A stretch of 64,000 nt of DNA from Duganella sp. Root1480D1 (GTDB lineage Bacteria > Pseudomonadota > Gammaproteobacteria > Burkholderiales > Burkholderiaceae_D), in contig NZ_LMFZ01000007.1 of assembly GCF_001427305.1 (NCBI RefSeq), positions 36,953 to 100,952 on the forward strand. The letters run 5' to 3'. Below the pieces are notes generated by a model. That model was given only the letters and a program-made list of their open reading frames with translations, was not told where the DNA came from and made no database searches. Of the stretch, positions 44,308 through 54,126 are shown piece by piece (the first letter of the stretch is position 1; each line of letters opens with the position of its first letter). The position numbers were made by a program, and so were the translations under genes.

Positions 44308-44821
44308 GGTTCTGTTCAATAGTCAGGGAAAACTTTCCTTCGCCGGCCTGCTGCAGGCGCAGCGCCTGGCCGGGCGCGCAGCGGGTGTGGGCCGCCACGA
44401 AATCGGCAGCCACCGGCAGTTGGCGTTCGCCGCGGTCCACCAGCGAGGCGAGCATGATGCGCGCCGGGCGGCCGTAGTCGAACAATTCGTTGATGGCGGC
44501 GCGCGTGGTGCGGCCGGTGTAGAGCACGTCGTCCACCAGCACGATGCTGGCGCCATTCACGTCGAAGCCGATATGGGTCGGCTTCACCTCGTGCGGCAAG
44601 CCCTTCTTCGCGTAATCGTCGCGGTAGAAGGACACGTCCAGCACGCCCAGGCGCGCGGTGAGGTTCAGGTCCTTGGCCAGGCGCTCGGCAATCCAGGCGC
44701 CGCCGGAATGGATGCCGACAATGGCCGGCTCGTTGGCGCCGGCAATACCGGTCTTGACCTGCTCGAGCAGGCTGGCGTACAGCGCTTCGGCGTCAAGCTG
44801 TTGGGGATCAGTGTGGGACAT
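44300..44821 (-). CDS. pyrR: PyrR-type bifunctional regulator / uracil phosphoribosyltransferase
   Basis: The 173-residue phosphoribosyltransferase-fold protein has the PRPP loop [20 protein letters not shown] and [13 protein letters not shown]. In Gram-positive species PyrR controls pyr operon attenuation; in proteobacteria the role is less clear. The ATG at 44821 lies 14 nt inside the end of ruvX. Its stop overlaps the pyrB start. Confidence 0.93.
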   Translation of the reverse strand: MSHTDPQQLDAEALYASLLEQVKTGIAGANEPAIVGIHSGGAWIAERLAKDLNLTARLGVLDVSFYRDDYAKKGLPHEVKPTHIGFDVNGASIVLVDDVLYTGRTTRAAINELFDYGRPARIMLASLVDRGERQLPVAADFVAAHTRCAPGQALRLQQAGEGKFSLTIEQNHA

Positions 44822-45206
44822 ATTCGTCAAAGTATTGTTGGAGGATGATGGCGGCGGCACGGTCGTCGATGATTTCGCCGCGCTTGGCGGCAATCATCGC
44901 CGACGAGTAGCGCTCGTCGACCAGCACCACGGGAAGATTGAAGCGGCCGTTCAATTGATTGGCGAACTTGCGGCAGCGCGCAGTCATTTCGTGCTCTGCC
45001 CCGTCCGGGTGGAAGGGCAGGCCCACAATCAGCCTGGTCGGCCCCCATTTATCGATCAGGGCCTTGATCTCGGCGAAGCGTGCATCGTTGACGGTGGATT
45101 GAATGACGGCCAGGGGGCTGGCCTGGCCGATCATCGTATTTCCCATTGCGACACCAACGCGTTTGATGCCGAAGTCGAAGCCTAAAACAGTTTCCGGACT
45201 ATGCAT
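44808..45206 (-). CDS. ruvX: Pre-16S rRNA nuclease / RuvX-YqgF family
   Basis: The 132-residue RNase H-fold protein has GFDFGIKRVGVAMGN at the start, LIVGLPFHPDG and the acidic VDERYSSAMI and DDRAAAIILQQYFDE blocks. YqgF acts in 16S rRNA 5'-end maturation, and a Holliday-junction role has been proposed. The gene order yqgE-ruvX-pyrR-pyrB is common in betaproteobacteria. Confidence 0.95.
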   Translation of the reverse strand: MHSPETVLGFDFGIKRVGVAMGNTMIGQASPLAVIQSTVNDARFAEIKALIDKWGPTRLIVGLPFHPDGAEHEMTARCRKFANQLNGRFNLPVVLVDERYSSAMIAAKRGEIIDDRAAAIILQQYFDEYVPH

Positions 45207-45774
45207 GACCCGCTTCAGAGTTCAACATCAGGGGGTCGAAGCCCAGCAGCTTGATGGCGGCCTGGTAGCGCTCCTCGATCGGCACATCGAACACGATGCG
45301 CGGGTCGGCGGCCACAGTCAGCCAGCCATTGCGTGCCAGTTCGTCTTCCAGCTGGCCGGGGCTCCAGCCCGCGTAGCCGATCGACACCATCATGCGTTCC
45401 GGGCCCTGGCCGCGGGCAACCGCTTCCAGCACGTCGATCGAGGTGGTAAAGGCCACGTCGTTGGTCACCGTCAGCGACGACGAATAGTGCGCGCCCGGAG
45501 TATGCAGCACGAAACCGCGGTCATCCTGCACCGGGCCGCCGAACATGATCGGCTCCGATTCCAGGTGGCGTTCGGCGGCGGACGACACTTCCAGGTCGAT
45601 CCGGTCGAACAGCACTTCCATGGTCATATCGGTAGGCTTGTTGATCACGACGCCCAGCACGCCGTTCTCGTTGTGTTCGCACACATACACGACCGTGCCG
45701 CCAAAGATCGGGTCATGCATGGATGGCATGGCAATCAGGAAATGATTTGCCAGATTGAGCGCAGGGGCAGTCAT
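45199..45774 (-). CDS. yqgE: UPF0301 protein YqgE/AlgH
   Basis: The family blocks LANHFLIAMPSM, VVINKPTD, MFGGPVQDDRGFVLH and GYAGWSPGQLEDEL are intact. The function is unsettled; in Pseudomonas AlgH was linked to regulation. The ATG at 45774 gives the usual length (191 residues) and has AAAGG about 8 nt upstream; an in-frame ATG at 45858 would add 28 residues. It overlaps ruvX by 8 nt. Confidence 0.9.
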   Translation of the reverse strand: MTAPALNLANHFLIAMPSMHDPIFGGTVVYVCEHNENGVLGVVINKPTDMTMEVLFDRIDLEVSSAAERHLESEPIMFGGPVQDDRGFVLHTPGAHYSSSLTVTNDVAFTTSIDVLEAVARGQGPERMMVSIGYAGWSPGQLEDELARNGWLTVAADPRIVFDVPIEERYQAAIKLLGFDPLMLNSEAGHA

Positions 45775-45899
45775 ATGTGCCTTTAGCTCCTTCAGTTCGC
45801 TAGTTTCCGGTAACAATCCCGGCACAGGCATGCTTCTGGTCAATTTGACTTTTTTCATGATTGCTCTCGATGCAGGACTGTTAAGAGTTCTTTACTGTA

Positions 45900-45925
45900 A
45901 TATCCGCGCTGCAACTGCCGGATAT
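45900..45925. promoter_or_regulatory. Dyad between yqgE and the photolyase gene
   Basis: ATATCCG (45900-45906), 12 bp, CGGATAT (45919-45925) is a perfect 7-bp inverted repeat in the divergent promoter region, 33 nt before the phr start. A MerR- or LysR-type operator would fit this spacing. No regulator is encoded next to it. Confidence 0.4.
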
Positions 45926-45958
45926 ACCCACAGTTTACTATGAATTGCTGATCCAGCC

Positions 45959-47323
45959 ATGAAAAACGCCCTTGTCTGGTTGCGCCGGGACCTGCGCCTG
46001 TTCGATCATGCCGCCATGCATCACGCGCTGGCCTCTGCAGGGACAGTGTACTTTGCCTTTATTTTCGACCGCGCCATCCTGGATGCGCTGCCGGCGGCTG
46101 ACCGCCGGGTCGAGTTCATCCACGATACGCTGTCGGCGCTTGCGGCTGAGCTGGAAGCGGCTGGCGGTCACCTGATCGTGCGGCACGACTTTGCCGAAAT
46201 GGCAATCCCCGCGTTGGCTGCCGAGCTCGCAGTGGACGTTGTTTTTGCCAATCACGACTATGAGCCGGCAGCCATTGCCCGCGACGCCGCCGTGGCGCAC
46301 ACCCTGCGCGCCGCCGGGCGTGCGTTGCGTACTTTCAAGGACCAGGTGGTGTTCGAACGCGACGAGGTGAGGACCCAGTCCGGGCAACCGTTTTCCGTGT
46401 TCACCCCCTACAAGAACGCCTGGCTGCGCAAGCTGGAGGCCGATCCCTCGGTGCTGGCGCCGTGGACCGTGGAGCCGGGCCGCTTTGCGCCGGGCCGCAG
46501 CACGCTGCCGTCGCTGGCCGACATCGGTTTCGAGCGCACCAACCTGCATGAACTGGGCATCGGCAACGGGCCGCAGCTATTCGACGACTTCCTGGGCCGG
46601 ATTGCCGGTTACGGCGCCGCGCGCGATTATCCGGCCGTAAAAGGGCCGTCCTACCTGTCGCTGCACCTGCGCTTCGGCACTGTGTCAATCCGCCACCTGG
46701 TGCGCACCGTGATGACCATCTCGGCGCGCGGCGCGGCAGGCGACGGCGGCGCGGTCTGGCTGTCCGAGCTGGTCTGGCGCGAGTTCTACATGCAGATCTT
46801 GTATCACAACCCGCACGTGGTGGAAGGCGCCTTCAAGCCGGCCTACGACAAGATCGAATGGGAGACCGGCCCGCAAGCCGACGAGCTGTTTGCCGCCTGG
46901 TGCCAAGGCCGGACCGGTTACCCGCTGGTGGATGCGGCCATGCTGCAGATCAACCGCACCGGCTATATGCACAACCGCCTGCGCATGGTGGCGGCATCGT
47001 TCCTGTGCAAGGACCTCGGCATCGACTGGCGCCGCGGCGAAGCTTTCTTTGCCTTGCACCTCAATGATTTCGACCTGGCCAACAACAACGGCGGCTGGCA
47101 ATGGGCCTCGTCCTCAGGCTGCGATGCACAGCCCTACTTCCGCATTTTCAATCCCGTCACCCAATCGCAGAAGTTCGACCCGGAGGGGAAGTTCATCAAG
47201 CGCTACCTGCCGCAACTGGCAGGACTGTCGGCCAAGGAGATCCACCTGCCGCGCAACCCGGTGGTCGACCACGACGAAGCGCGCAAGCGCACGCTGGAAC
47301 GCTACGCGGTCGTCAAAAAGTAA
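45959..47323 (+). CDS. phrB: Deoxyribodipyrimidine photolyase
   Basis: The 454-residue CPD photolyase repairs UV pyrimidine dimers using FADH- and an antenna cofactor. The N-terminal alpha/beta antenna domain starts LVWLRRDLRLFDH; the C-terminal FAD domain has SELVWREFYMQIL, TGYPLVDAAMLQINRTGYMHNRLRMV and NNNGGWQWASSSGCDAQPYFRIFNP. All key regions are intact. It is transcribed away from yqgE and overlaps the end of the DUF218 gene. Confidence 0.97.
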   Translation: MKNALVWLRRDLRLFDHAAMHHALASAGTVYFAFIFDRAILDALPAADRRVEFIHDTLSALAAELEAAGGHLIVRHDFAEMAIPALAAELAVDVVFANHDYEPAAIARDAAVAHTLRAAGRALRTFKDQVVFERDEVRTQSGQPFSVFTPYKNAWLRKLEADPSVLAPWTVEPGRFAPGRSTLPSLADIGFERTNLHELGIGNGPQLFDDFLGRIAGYGAARDYPAVKGPSYLSLHLRFGTVSIRHLVRTVMTISARGAAGDGGAVWLSELVWREFYMQILYHNPHVVEGAFKPAYDKIEWETGPQADELFAAWCQGRTGYPLVDAAMLQINRTGYMHNRLRMVAASFLCKDLGIDWRRGEAFFALHLNDFDLANNNGGWQWASSSGCDAQPYFRIFNPVTQSQKFDPEGKFIKRYLPQLAGLSAKEIHLPRNPVVDHDEARKRTLERYAVVKK

Positions 47324-47865
47324 GCGATGCAGCCGAGCACTTCGCGCGGAATCGAGTAAAGGTCGCGCAGCTCGACATAGCGCGCGTGGCTATGGCCGGC
47401 AACGCGCACGCCGGCACGTTCGAGCGCAAGCCCGGTGCGCGGCACATGGAAGTACTGCGTCGCGACCAGCGCCGTGCGCAGGCCCCTGGCGCGCATGAAG
47501 GCAGCCGCGTTCCTGGCCGTCGCCATGGTATCCAGGCCCTGGCTGTCGACAACGATGGCAGCTGCCGGCACACCGTTCCCTGCCAGGTAGCCTGCCATCA
47601 CCACTGCCTCGTCAAAGCCTTCCCTGCCCAGCCCTCCGCTCACGAAAATCAATGGCGCACGCTGGTCGCGGTACAAGGCCAACGCCATGTCGAGCCGCGC
47701 CTGCAGCCTTGGACTGGGCCTGCCATCTGGAGCTACTGTATTGCCTGGCACGACAATCAGGTCGGCATCGGCGTGCCGGTCGCTGCAGCCCGCAACGACA
47801 AGCAGGCCGCAGCCCAGCAGGAATACGCCCGCCAGCAGCGCGGCAAATAACTTGAGCAGTCGCAT
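47302..47865 (-). CDS. DUF218 (YdcF/SanA/ElyC-like) membrane protein
   Basis: The 187-residue protein starts with one N-terminal hydrophobic segment (about residues 5-27) followed by the DUF218 core: IVVPGNTVAPDG, RLDMALALYRDQ, FVSGGLGREG, DTMATARNAAAFM and VATQYFHVPRTGLAL. Members are implicated in envelope integrity or vancomycin tolerance, with unclear chemistry. The ATG at 47865 gives the family length. It is convergent with phr (22-nt overlap). Confidence 0.87.
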   Translation of the reverse strand: MRLLKLFAALLAGVFLLGCGLLVVAGCSDRHADADLIVVPGNTVAPDGRPSPRLQARLDMALALYRDQRAPLIFVSGGLGREGFDEAVVMAGYLAGNGVPAAAIVVDSQGLDTMATARNAAAFMRARGLRTALVATQYFHVPRTGLALERAGVRVAGHSHARYVELRDLYSIPREVLGCIAYFLTTA

Positions 47866-47874
47866 TCGATCAAA

Positions 47875-47905
47875 TAAAAAAAAGGGCAGGCGCGGCGGCC
47901 TGCCC
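47875..47905 (-). terminator. Intrinsic terminator of the pil-chp operon
   Basis: GGGCAGGC (47884-47891), a 6-nt loop and GCCTGCCC (47898-47905) give a perfect 8-bp GC-rich stem, followed on the minus strand by nine consecutive T residues (plus-strand A-run 47875-47883). It begins 22 nt after the chpA stop. Confidence 0.92.
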
Positions 47906-47926
47906 TGTGGTTCGCTACTGCACGCC

Positions 47927-50900
47927 TCAAGCGCGTTGCGGCAGCAGGCCGGCGATGGCGCCAAGCAGGATGTCTTCCTGGAACGGCTTGCCGAAGTAGG
48001 CATTCACGCCCAGTTGCAGCGCGTAGTTGCGGTGCTTGTCCGCCGAACGCGAGGTGATCATGATGATCGGGATCTCCTTGGTGCGTTCGTCGCCGCGCAC
48101 GTTGCGGGTCAGGTCGAAGCCGTCCATGCGCGGCATTTCGATGTCGACCAGCATCAGTTCCGGCAAGCGGTCCTGCAACTGCTCCAGCGCATCCACGCCG
48201 TCCTTGGCCAGCATCACGTGATAGCCTTCGCGCTCCAGCAGGCGCTGGGTCACCTTGCGCACGGTGAGCGAATCGTCCACCACCATGACGGTGCCGTGGG
48301 CGCGGGTCGGTTCCGCCGGTTCGGCAACGCCGCCGGCCGGCGCTGGCGCCGGAGTCGCGGAAGTGCGCGGTGCCAGTTCCGGGTGCTGCGCCACGTGCAG
48401 CTGCAGCGCCACCGGATTCAGGATCAGCACGATCTCGCCCGAACCGAGCACGGTCGCGCCGGCGATGCCTGGCATGCGCGACAGTTGCGGGCCGATGTTC
48501 TTGATTACCACCTCGCGGTTGCCGAGGATCTCGTCGACGTGCAGCGCGACGCGGTCGGTACCGTTACGCAGCATCATGACCGGCGAAGAACGCTGCAGCA
48601 GCGGACGCGCATTGCCGTCGCCCAGCAAGGTCGCCAGGTAGCGCAGCGGCACGTGCTGGCCGTGGTGCACCACGGCGCCCTTGCCGGTTGCTTCGGCCAG
48701 TGCGCCTTCTTTCAATTGCAGCACCTGCTCCACCATCAGCGCCGGCACCGCGTGGGTGCGGCCGCCGGCGGAGATCAGCACCACCTGGGTCACGGCCAGC
48801 GTCAGCGGCAGGCGAATGGTGAAGCGGGAACCCTTGCCTGCTTCGGTGAAGGTTTCCACGCGGCCGCCCAGGGCTTGCGCCTCGGACAGCACGATGTCCA
48901 TGCCCACGCCGCGGCCGGCCAGTTCGGTCAGCGTATCGGCGGTGGAGAAGCCAGGCTGGAAGATCAGGTTGGACGCTTCGGCGTCGCTCACCACCTGGTC
49001 TTCGGCCAGCAGGCCGACACTGCGCGCCTTGGCGCGGATGCGCTCCAGGTCCAGGCCGGCGCCGTCGTCGCTGAACTCCAGCACCACTTCGTTACCCTGC
49101 TGGCTGACCTGCACCAGCAGTTCGCCGGTCTCGCCCTTGCCGTGTTCAACGCGGCGTTCGCGCGACTCGATACCGTGCACGATGGCGTTACGCAGCAAGT
49201 GTTCGAACGGAGCGGCCATGCGTTCCAGAACGCTACGGTCCATTTCCACGCCGCCGCCGCGGATGTCCAGGTTGACGCGCTTGTCGGTTTCTTTCGCACC
49301 CTGGCGGGCCACGCGGAACAGACGCTCGGACACGCTGTTGAACGGCACCATGCGCACACGCATCAGGTCACGCTGCAGGTCACGCGTCATGCGCGCTTGC
49401 TGCGTCAAGTCGCCGGTGGCGCCGTCGATGGAACGGATCAGGCCTTCGTGGAAGGAGGCCACGTCGTTCACCGATTCGGCCATCATGCGGGTCAGTTCCT
49501 GCAGACGGGTAAAGCGGTCGAACTCCAGCGGGTCGAATTCACGCTCGCCGGCAATCGACATACGCGAGGCGATCTGCGATTCAGCTTGCATTTCGACTTC
49601 GCGCAGCTGGCGGCGCAGGCGATTCAAGTTCTCCTGGAAGTCGGATACCGAAGTACGTAGCGAGGTCACTTCGTTTTCCAGGCGCGACCGGGTGATCGAT
49701 ACTTCACCGGCCTGGTTGACCAGGCGGTCGAGGATGTCTGCACGCACACGCACCAGCGGCGAGGCCTTGGCGGCTTCCGCTTCATCGCCGCCACGGGCTG
49801 CCGCTGCAGGCGCTGTGGCCAGGCGCGCGGCCAGGGCGCTAAGCGAAGGCTGGGCTGCGCCTGGCACGGCTGGCGCGCCCGCTTCGGCGGCCGGCGCCGC
49901 GGCTGCCGCTTGCGCGGCGGCCATGGCAGCGGCGTAGGCTTCCGGATTTTGCAGTTGTTCGAACAGCAGCAGCGCGTGGTCGTAGTGCGCCATCAGCTCG
50001 TCGAACGAGTGCTGGGACGCGCTACCTGCGTGCACCATGTTTTCAATGTGCGTTTCGATTTCGTGCGCGTGCTGGCCAAGGCGCATTGCACCGGCCATGC
50101 GGGCGCTGCCCTTCACGGTGTGCAGCACGCGCTGCAGGCTGTGGGCATGCGAGAAATCGGTCGGCTTGGCGTGCCAGGCGCGCAGCGACTCGCCGATCTG
50201 CGGCAGCAGGTCGGTACCCTCTTCCAGGAACACCGGCAGCAGGTCCGGATCCAGCTCGTCGTGGATGTCGGACGGGCTGGCACCGAGCAGGTGCGGGGTT
50301 TCCGGCAGTTCGACCACCTGCACTTCGCTTGGCGCGGCGTGGTCGAGGTCGACCGCGTCTTCTTCGATCGCTTCGCCGGCGGCCAGCGCGGTGGCGTCGA
50401 TGGCGTCGACTTCGATCGCGGCTTCCGCAGTCGCAGCGTCGGCTTCGGCCAGCAGCGCAGCTTCTTCAATTTCTTCGGCGGCCGGCTCCGGTTCGGCTTC
50501 GGCAACAGCGGGCGCAGCGATTTCTTCAACCACTGGCGCAGCGATTTCCTCGACGGCCGGTGCAACGATTTCTTCCAGCACTGGCGCAGCGATTTCCTCG
50601 ACGGCCGGTGCTGCGGTTTCTTCGATGGCTGGTGCAGGCTGTTCGATCACCGGTGCGGCTTCGGCAACCAGTTCTTCCATCGCTTCAGGCGCCGCTTCGA
50701 CCGGCTCCACCAGGTGCAAGGTGTCGGCCGCAGGCGCCGCTTGCGTCAGCTCCGGCGCGTCGAACGCATCATCGAAGGCGGCATCGAACAGGTTGTCGAT
50801 ATTGCCTTCCTGGGCGGCCACTGCCGGCGCCGGCTGCTCTGCGCTGTCGACTGCGGCAGGCGCTTCGGTCACCAGGCTGTGGTAGGTGTCGCTGAACAGG

Positions 50901-53900
50901 TTGTCGAGACGCTCTTCCAGCTGCTCGCCGCCTGGCTCGCCCACGATGCTGTCCAGGCGCTCGTCGAGCTCATGGCCAACTTCCGGCGGATGCGCCAGGT
51001 GGTCGCGCAGCTTGTGCAGCGCTTCGATCAGTTCCGGTTGCTCCGGCGGCAGCTCGCCGGTAGCGAAACTTTGCAGCATCTGCCGCACGCGCTCGATCGT
51101 GAAGTCGAACAGGTCGTGCTGGGCATCGTCCAGGTGCGGTGCCGGCGGCTGCAATTCTTGCAGCGTGATTTCCAGCGCATAGGACAGTTCCCGCAGCGGC
51201 TTGAAGCCCACCGTGCCGGACGTGCCGGTCAGGGTGTGCACCGCTTGCAGCGCTTCCGCGTTGACCGGGCGCCGTTCGTGGCGCCACTCGCCGAAATCTT
51301 GCGACAACAGGCGCACCAGTTCGTCGGTCTCCGCCATGTAGATGTTGTACAGCGGCAGCGGGATCGCCAGGCGTCCCACGAACTTCATATTGTCTTCCGC
51401 AGGCGGCTCTGGCGGCGTAGGTGCGGTAGCGGTCGGGAATTCGATGACGTTGGTGGCACGGGCCGGTGCCGCCTCGTCGTTCAGCGCCTCAAGTTGCAGG
51501 TCGGCGCTTGGCTCGCCTTCCACATATTCCGCGACCGGCAGGTCGGCGCTGATGTCGAACTGTTCGACACTGTCTGCGCCTGCTGCCCCAACGACGATCG
51601 GCTCTTCCAGCGACAAGGCAGGCTCGGCTTCGGGCACTTCGATCGCGTCCAGGTCGAAGGACAAGTCGCCGGACAGCGCTTCGCTTGCAGCGGCGACAGG
51701 TTCTGCCGCTTCGATTGCTTCCGCAGCCAGCTCCGGCAGCGGCTCTTCGGCCACCGGCGCGCTTGCTTCGGCAACTGCTTCGGCCGCGGCCGGGGCGGCT
51801 GGCGCAGGCGCTGCCTGGGTGCCGACAGCCGGACGCTCGAACACGCCGGTTTCCTGCACCCGCGCGGCGGCATCGACGATCGGTTTTTCCTGGCGCGCCG
51901 AGTTGCCGGTGGTCGCCAGTTCCTCGACCCAGGCCGACATCTCTTCGCTTGCATAGTTGAGCAGCGCGAACAAGTCTTCCGAGGCGCGGCGCTCTTCCGC
52001 CAGCCACAGGTTCATGACTTTTTCGATCGCATGGCCGCCATCGCCAAAGCGGTTCAGGCCCACCATGCGGCTGCTGCCCTTCAGCGTGTGGAAGGAGCGG
52101 CGCAGCATGGTCATGGTGTCGAGGTTGGAGATCTCGCCGTGCGGGCGCGCCAGCGTCTCGCGCACGAAGGCCAGCACTTCCTGGGCCTCGCCGATGAAGA
52201 TTTCCAGCAGTTCGGCTTCGACTGCCTCGTCGCCGGCGGCGCCGGCTTCAGGGACAGGCGCCGTCAGCACCGGTTCGGGAGCCGCTTCCGGCTCCGGCAA
52301 TGCTTCCTCCAGCACCGGGATCGATTCCGGGCCGGAAATTTTCTTGAACGGCACGGCGCGGAAAGTGCCGTGCTCCGGATCGAAGGTGAAACGCTCGCGT
52401 GCGCCGGATGGATTCTGCGCCAGCATGTCGACGAAGAAGCCCAGCGCGCCCACGTTCTGCGCGATATCGTCCAGCGCCTTGGCTTCGTGCGCCTCATCGA
52501 ACTGGCCCGATGCCAGGCGGCCGATCTCGATGCGCACGTGCGCGGCGGCGTTCATCGCGTCATCCTGGTCCAGGATGGCGCAGGCGCCGTGCAACTGGTG
52601 CAGCACCTTGTCCAGGTCCGACAGCTCGGCGCGGCGCGCCGGGTCGGTGTAATACTCGTCCAGCATCTTCTCGACCTGGCGCAAGCCGGTCTTCATTTCC
52701 AGCGCCAGGGCGACGACGGTATCTTCCTCGTGCAGCTGGCGGGCCAGGCCGCCTTGCCACTGCGCCGGTTCCGGCGCCGCACCGCCGGCCGCCAGGGCCT
52801 GCAGGCGAGCCGCGATGGTGTCGGCGTGGGCGTTGAAATCGTCCGGCAGGTGGCGGATCTGGGCGATGCCATGCTCGGCGAACAGCAGCGCCGTCGCCAT
52901 CTCCAGCCCCAGCGCCTCGCTGCGGCGGGTGCCTACGGTGCTGCGTGCCGATTCTGCGAGCTGGCGCAGCAATGCTGCCAGTGCGCCCAGGCCCAGCATT
53001 TCGCTGGCCACGGCGACCTTGGCCAGCGACTGGCCGAAATCGTTATCGAGTTCCTGGTTGTTTTCGTGCTGCTCGATGCGCTGCCACACCGAACGCGCAT
53101 GGGCGATGCCCTCGCGCGCAGCGGCCAGCGATGCATCGTCGATACGGCCGTAGCGGCGCGTTTCGAAATCGTGCGGCACCATGCCGTCCAGCGCATAGCC
53201 GGCGCGCAGCTGGCGCGCCAGCGGCGGCAGGTGTTCCGGATCGGCCGAGGCGACGAAGAACAGCGCCTCCTTCAGCACGTTGTCCGGCAGTTCAGGCGAA
53301 CCGGCCGACAGGCGGCGCAGTTGCAGGTTGATCAGGCCGAACAGCTGTTTGACGTAGCGGTTGCTTTCCTGCTGGCCGCCCACCACCAGCTCGGCGAAGG
53401 CCTGCATGGCGCGCCAGAACACGCGCGACTTGCGCTCGGCCTGCTGGTCTGCCACATCGGTGATGGCTGCCTGCAGCGCCGCGGCGTGGATAGCCTGGGT
53501 GCCGGCATCGGCCGCTTTCAGGTAAGGCAGCAGCGCGCGTTCAAAGCGCTGGCGCAGGGCCTTGTAGTCGGGGGTGCCGGTTGGCGCGCCGCTCGACGGC
53601 AGGGCTGCCGGCAGTTCCGGCACATGCGATACGTCAGGGAAGAACAGGTCGGCCGGGTGCACCCGGTCGATGCCCAGCAAATCCTGGATATCGCGGAAGA
53701 ACGGGAACAGCCGCACCGGCTGGAACGGGGCGCCGGACAGCAGCTCCTCCAGGAATTCCACCAGTGCCTGGTACATATTGGCCAGCAACTGGGCGTGGTC
53801 CGACGTGCATTTCAGGGTGCCGTCACGCATGCGGTCCAGCACCACTTCCGCCAATTGCGTCAGCAGCGCCACGCCGTCCACGTCCACCATCTGCAAGGCG

Positions 53901-54091
53901 CCGTGCGCCTGGTGCAGGTGGGACTTGGCATGCATCAGCGCCGTGGTCTGGTCTTCCGCGTCACGCCCGCCGGCTTCGAACAGCGCCGTGCGGGAACGGG
54001 CCAGCGCTTCGCGGATTTCACCCATGACCCAGGACAGCGGGCCGGTGTCGTATTGCGGCAAAGCGGTGAACGAAAGATCAGGTTTGCTCAT
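47927..54091 (-). CDS. chpA: ChpA/PilL hybrid chemotaxis-type histidine kinase
   Basis: The 2054-residue CheA-like kinase of the Pil-Chp twitching system has, in order: an N-terminal FimL/Hpt-like helical region with degenerate histidine sites, three canonical Hpt-like sites SFHTLKGSSRM (about residue 665), AVHTLTGTSGTVG (about 951) and VLHTVKGSARMAG (about 1324), a dimerisation region, an HATPase domain (LLRNAIVHGIE about 1635; GRGVGMDIV), a CheW-like domain (about 1767-1895) and a C-terminal receiver (about 1932-2054, Asp in LMLVDIEMP). Two long Ala/Glu/Pro linkers (about 735-900 and 1075-1240) separate the Hpt modules. It phosphorylates PilG and PilH. It ends the operon. Confidence 0.95.
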   Translation of the reverse strand: MSKPDLSFTALPQYDTGPLSWVMGEIREALARSRTALFEAGGRDAEDQTTALMHAKSHLHQAHGALQMVDVDGVALLTQLAEVVLDRMRDGTLKCTSDHAQLLANMYQALVEFLEELLSGAPFQPVRLFPFFRDIQDLLGIDRVHPADLFFPDVSHVPELPAALPSSGAPTGTPDYKALRQRFERALLPYLKAADAGTQAIHAAALQAAITDVADQQAERKSRVFWRAMQAFAELVVGGQQESNRYVKQLFGLINLQLRRLSAGSPELPDNVLKEALFFVASADPEHLPPLARQLRAGYALDGMVPHDFETRRYGRIDDASLAAAREGIAHARSVWQRIEQHENNQELDNDFGQSLAKVAVASEMLGLGALAALLRQLAESARSTVGTRRSEALGLEMATALLFAEHGIAQIRHLPDDFNAHADTIAARLQALAAGGAAPEPAQWQGGLARQLHEEDTVVALALEMKTGLRQVEKMLDEYYTDPARRAELSDLDKVLHQLHGACAILDQDDAMNAAAHVRIEIGRLASGQFDEAHEAKALDDIAQNVGALGFFVDMLAQNPSGARERFTFDPEHGTFRAVPFKKISGPESIPVLEEALPEPEAAPEPVLTAPVPEAGAAGDEAVEAELLEIFIGEAQEVLAFVRETLARPHGEISNLDTMTMLRRSFHTLKGSSRMVGLNRFGDGGHAIEKVMNLWLAEERRASEDLFALLNYASEEMSAWVEELATTGNSARQEKPIVDAAARVQETGVFERPAVGTQAAPAPAAPAAAEAVAEASAPVAEEPLPELAAEAIEAAEPVAAASEALSGDLSFDLDAIEVPEAEPALSLEEPIVVGAAGADSVEQFDISADLPVAEYVEGEPSADLQLEALNDEAAPARATNVIEFPTATAPTPPEPPAEDNMKFVGRLAIPLPLYNIYMAETDELVRLLSQDFGEWRHERRPVNAEALQAVHTLTGTSGTVGFKPLRELSYALEITLQELQPPAPHLDDAQHDLFDFTIERVRQMLQSFATGELPPEQPELIEALHKLRDHLAHPPEVGHELDERLDSIVGEPGGEQLEERLDNLFSDTYHSLVTEAPAAVDSAEQPAPAVAAQEGNIDNLFDAAFDDAFDAPELTQAAPAADTLHLVEPVEAAPEAMEELVAEAAPVIEQPAPAIEETAAPAVEEIAAPVLEEIVAPAVEEIAAPVVEEIAAPAVAEAEPEPAAEEIEEAALLAEADAATAEAAIEVDAIDATALAAGEAIEEDAVDLDHAAPSEVQVVELPETPHLLGASPSDIHDELDPDLLPVFLEEGTDLLPQIGESLRAWHAKPTDFSHAHSLQRVLHTVKGSARMAGAMRLGQHAHEIETHIENMVHAGSASQHSFDELMAHYDHALLLFEQLQNPEAYAAAMAAAQAAAAAPAAEAGAPAVPGAAQPSLSALAARLATAPAAAARGGDEAEAAKASPLVRVRADILDRLVNQAGEVSITRSRLENEVTSLRTSVSDFQENLNRLRRQLREVEMQAESQIASRMSIAGEREFDPLEFDRFTRLQELTRMMAESVNDVASFHEGLIRSIDGATGDLTQQARMTRDLQRDLMRVRMVPFNSVSERLFRVARQGAKETDKRVNLDIRGGGVEMDRSVLERMAAPFEHLLRNAIVHGIESRERRVEHGKGETGELLVQVSQQGNEVVLEFSDDGAGLDLERIRAKARSVGLLAEDQVVSDAEASNLIFQPGFSTADTLTELAGRGVGMDIVLSEAQALGGRVETFTEAGKGSRFTIRLPLTLAVTQVVLISAGGRTHAVPALMVEQVLQLKEGALAEATGKGAVVHHGQHVPLRYLATLLGDGNARPLLQRSSPVMMLRNGTDRVALHVDEILGNREVVIKNIGPQLSRMPGIAGATVLGSGEIVLILNPVALQLHVAQHPELAPRTSATPAPAPAGGVAEPAEPTRAHGTVMVVDDSLTVRKVTQRLLEREGYHVMLAKDGVDALEQLQDRLPELMLVDIEMPRMDGFDLTRNVRGDERTKEIPIIMITSRSADKHRNYALQLGVNAYFGKPFQEDILLGAIAGLLPQRA
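50531..50611 (-). repeat. Tandem repeat in the chpA acidic linker
   Basis: A 33-nt sequence starting cactggcgcagcgatttcct at 50531 recurs exactly at 50579 (period 48 bp, 16 codons), within a wider run of imperfect EEIAAPAV-type units (about 50500-50640). The repeat is in frame and should be length-variable between strains. Confidence 0.85.
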
Positions 54092-54126
54092 AGATTCTAA
54101 AAATTAAGCGGCAACTTGGGCACTAA

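Noticed and set aside
44822..44893. N-terminal extension of pyrR by 24 residues
   Set aside because: The added residues are Ser/Pro/Asn-rich, lie inside ruvX and are not part of the PyrR fold.
49910..54100. Long open frame (1396 codons) on the plus strand opposite chpA
   Set aside because: It is antisense to chpA and His/Arg/Gln-rich without domains; GC-rich third positions create such shadow frames.
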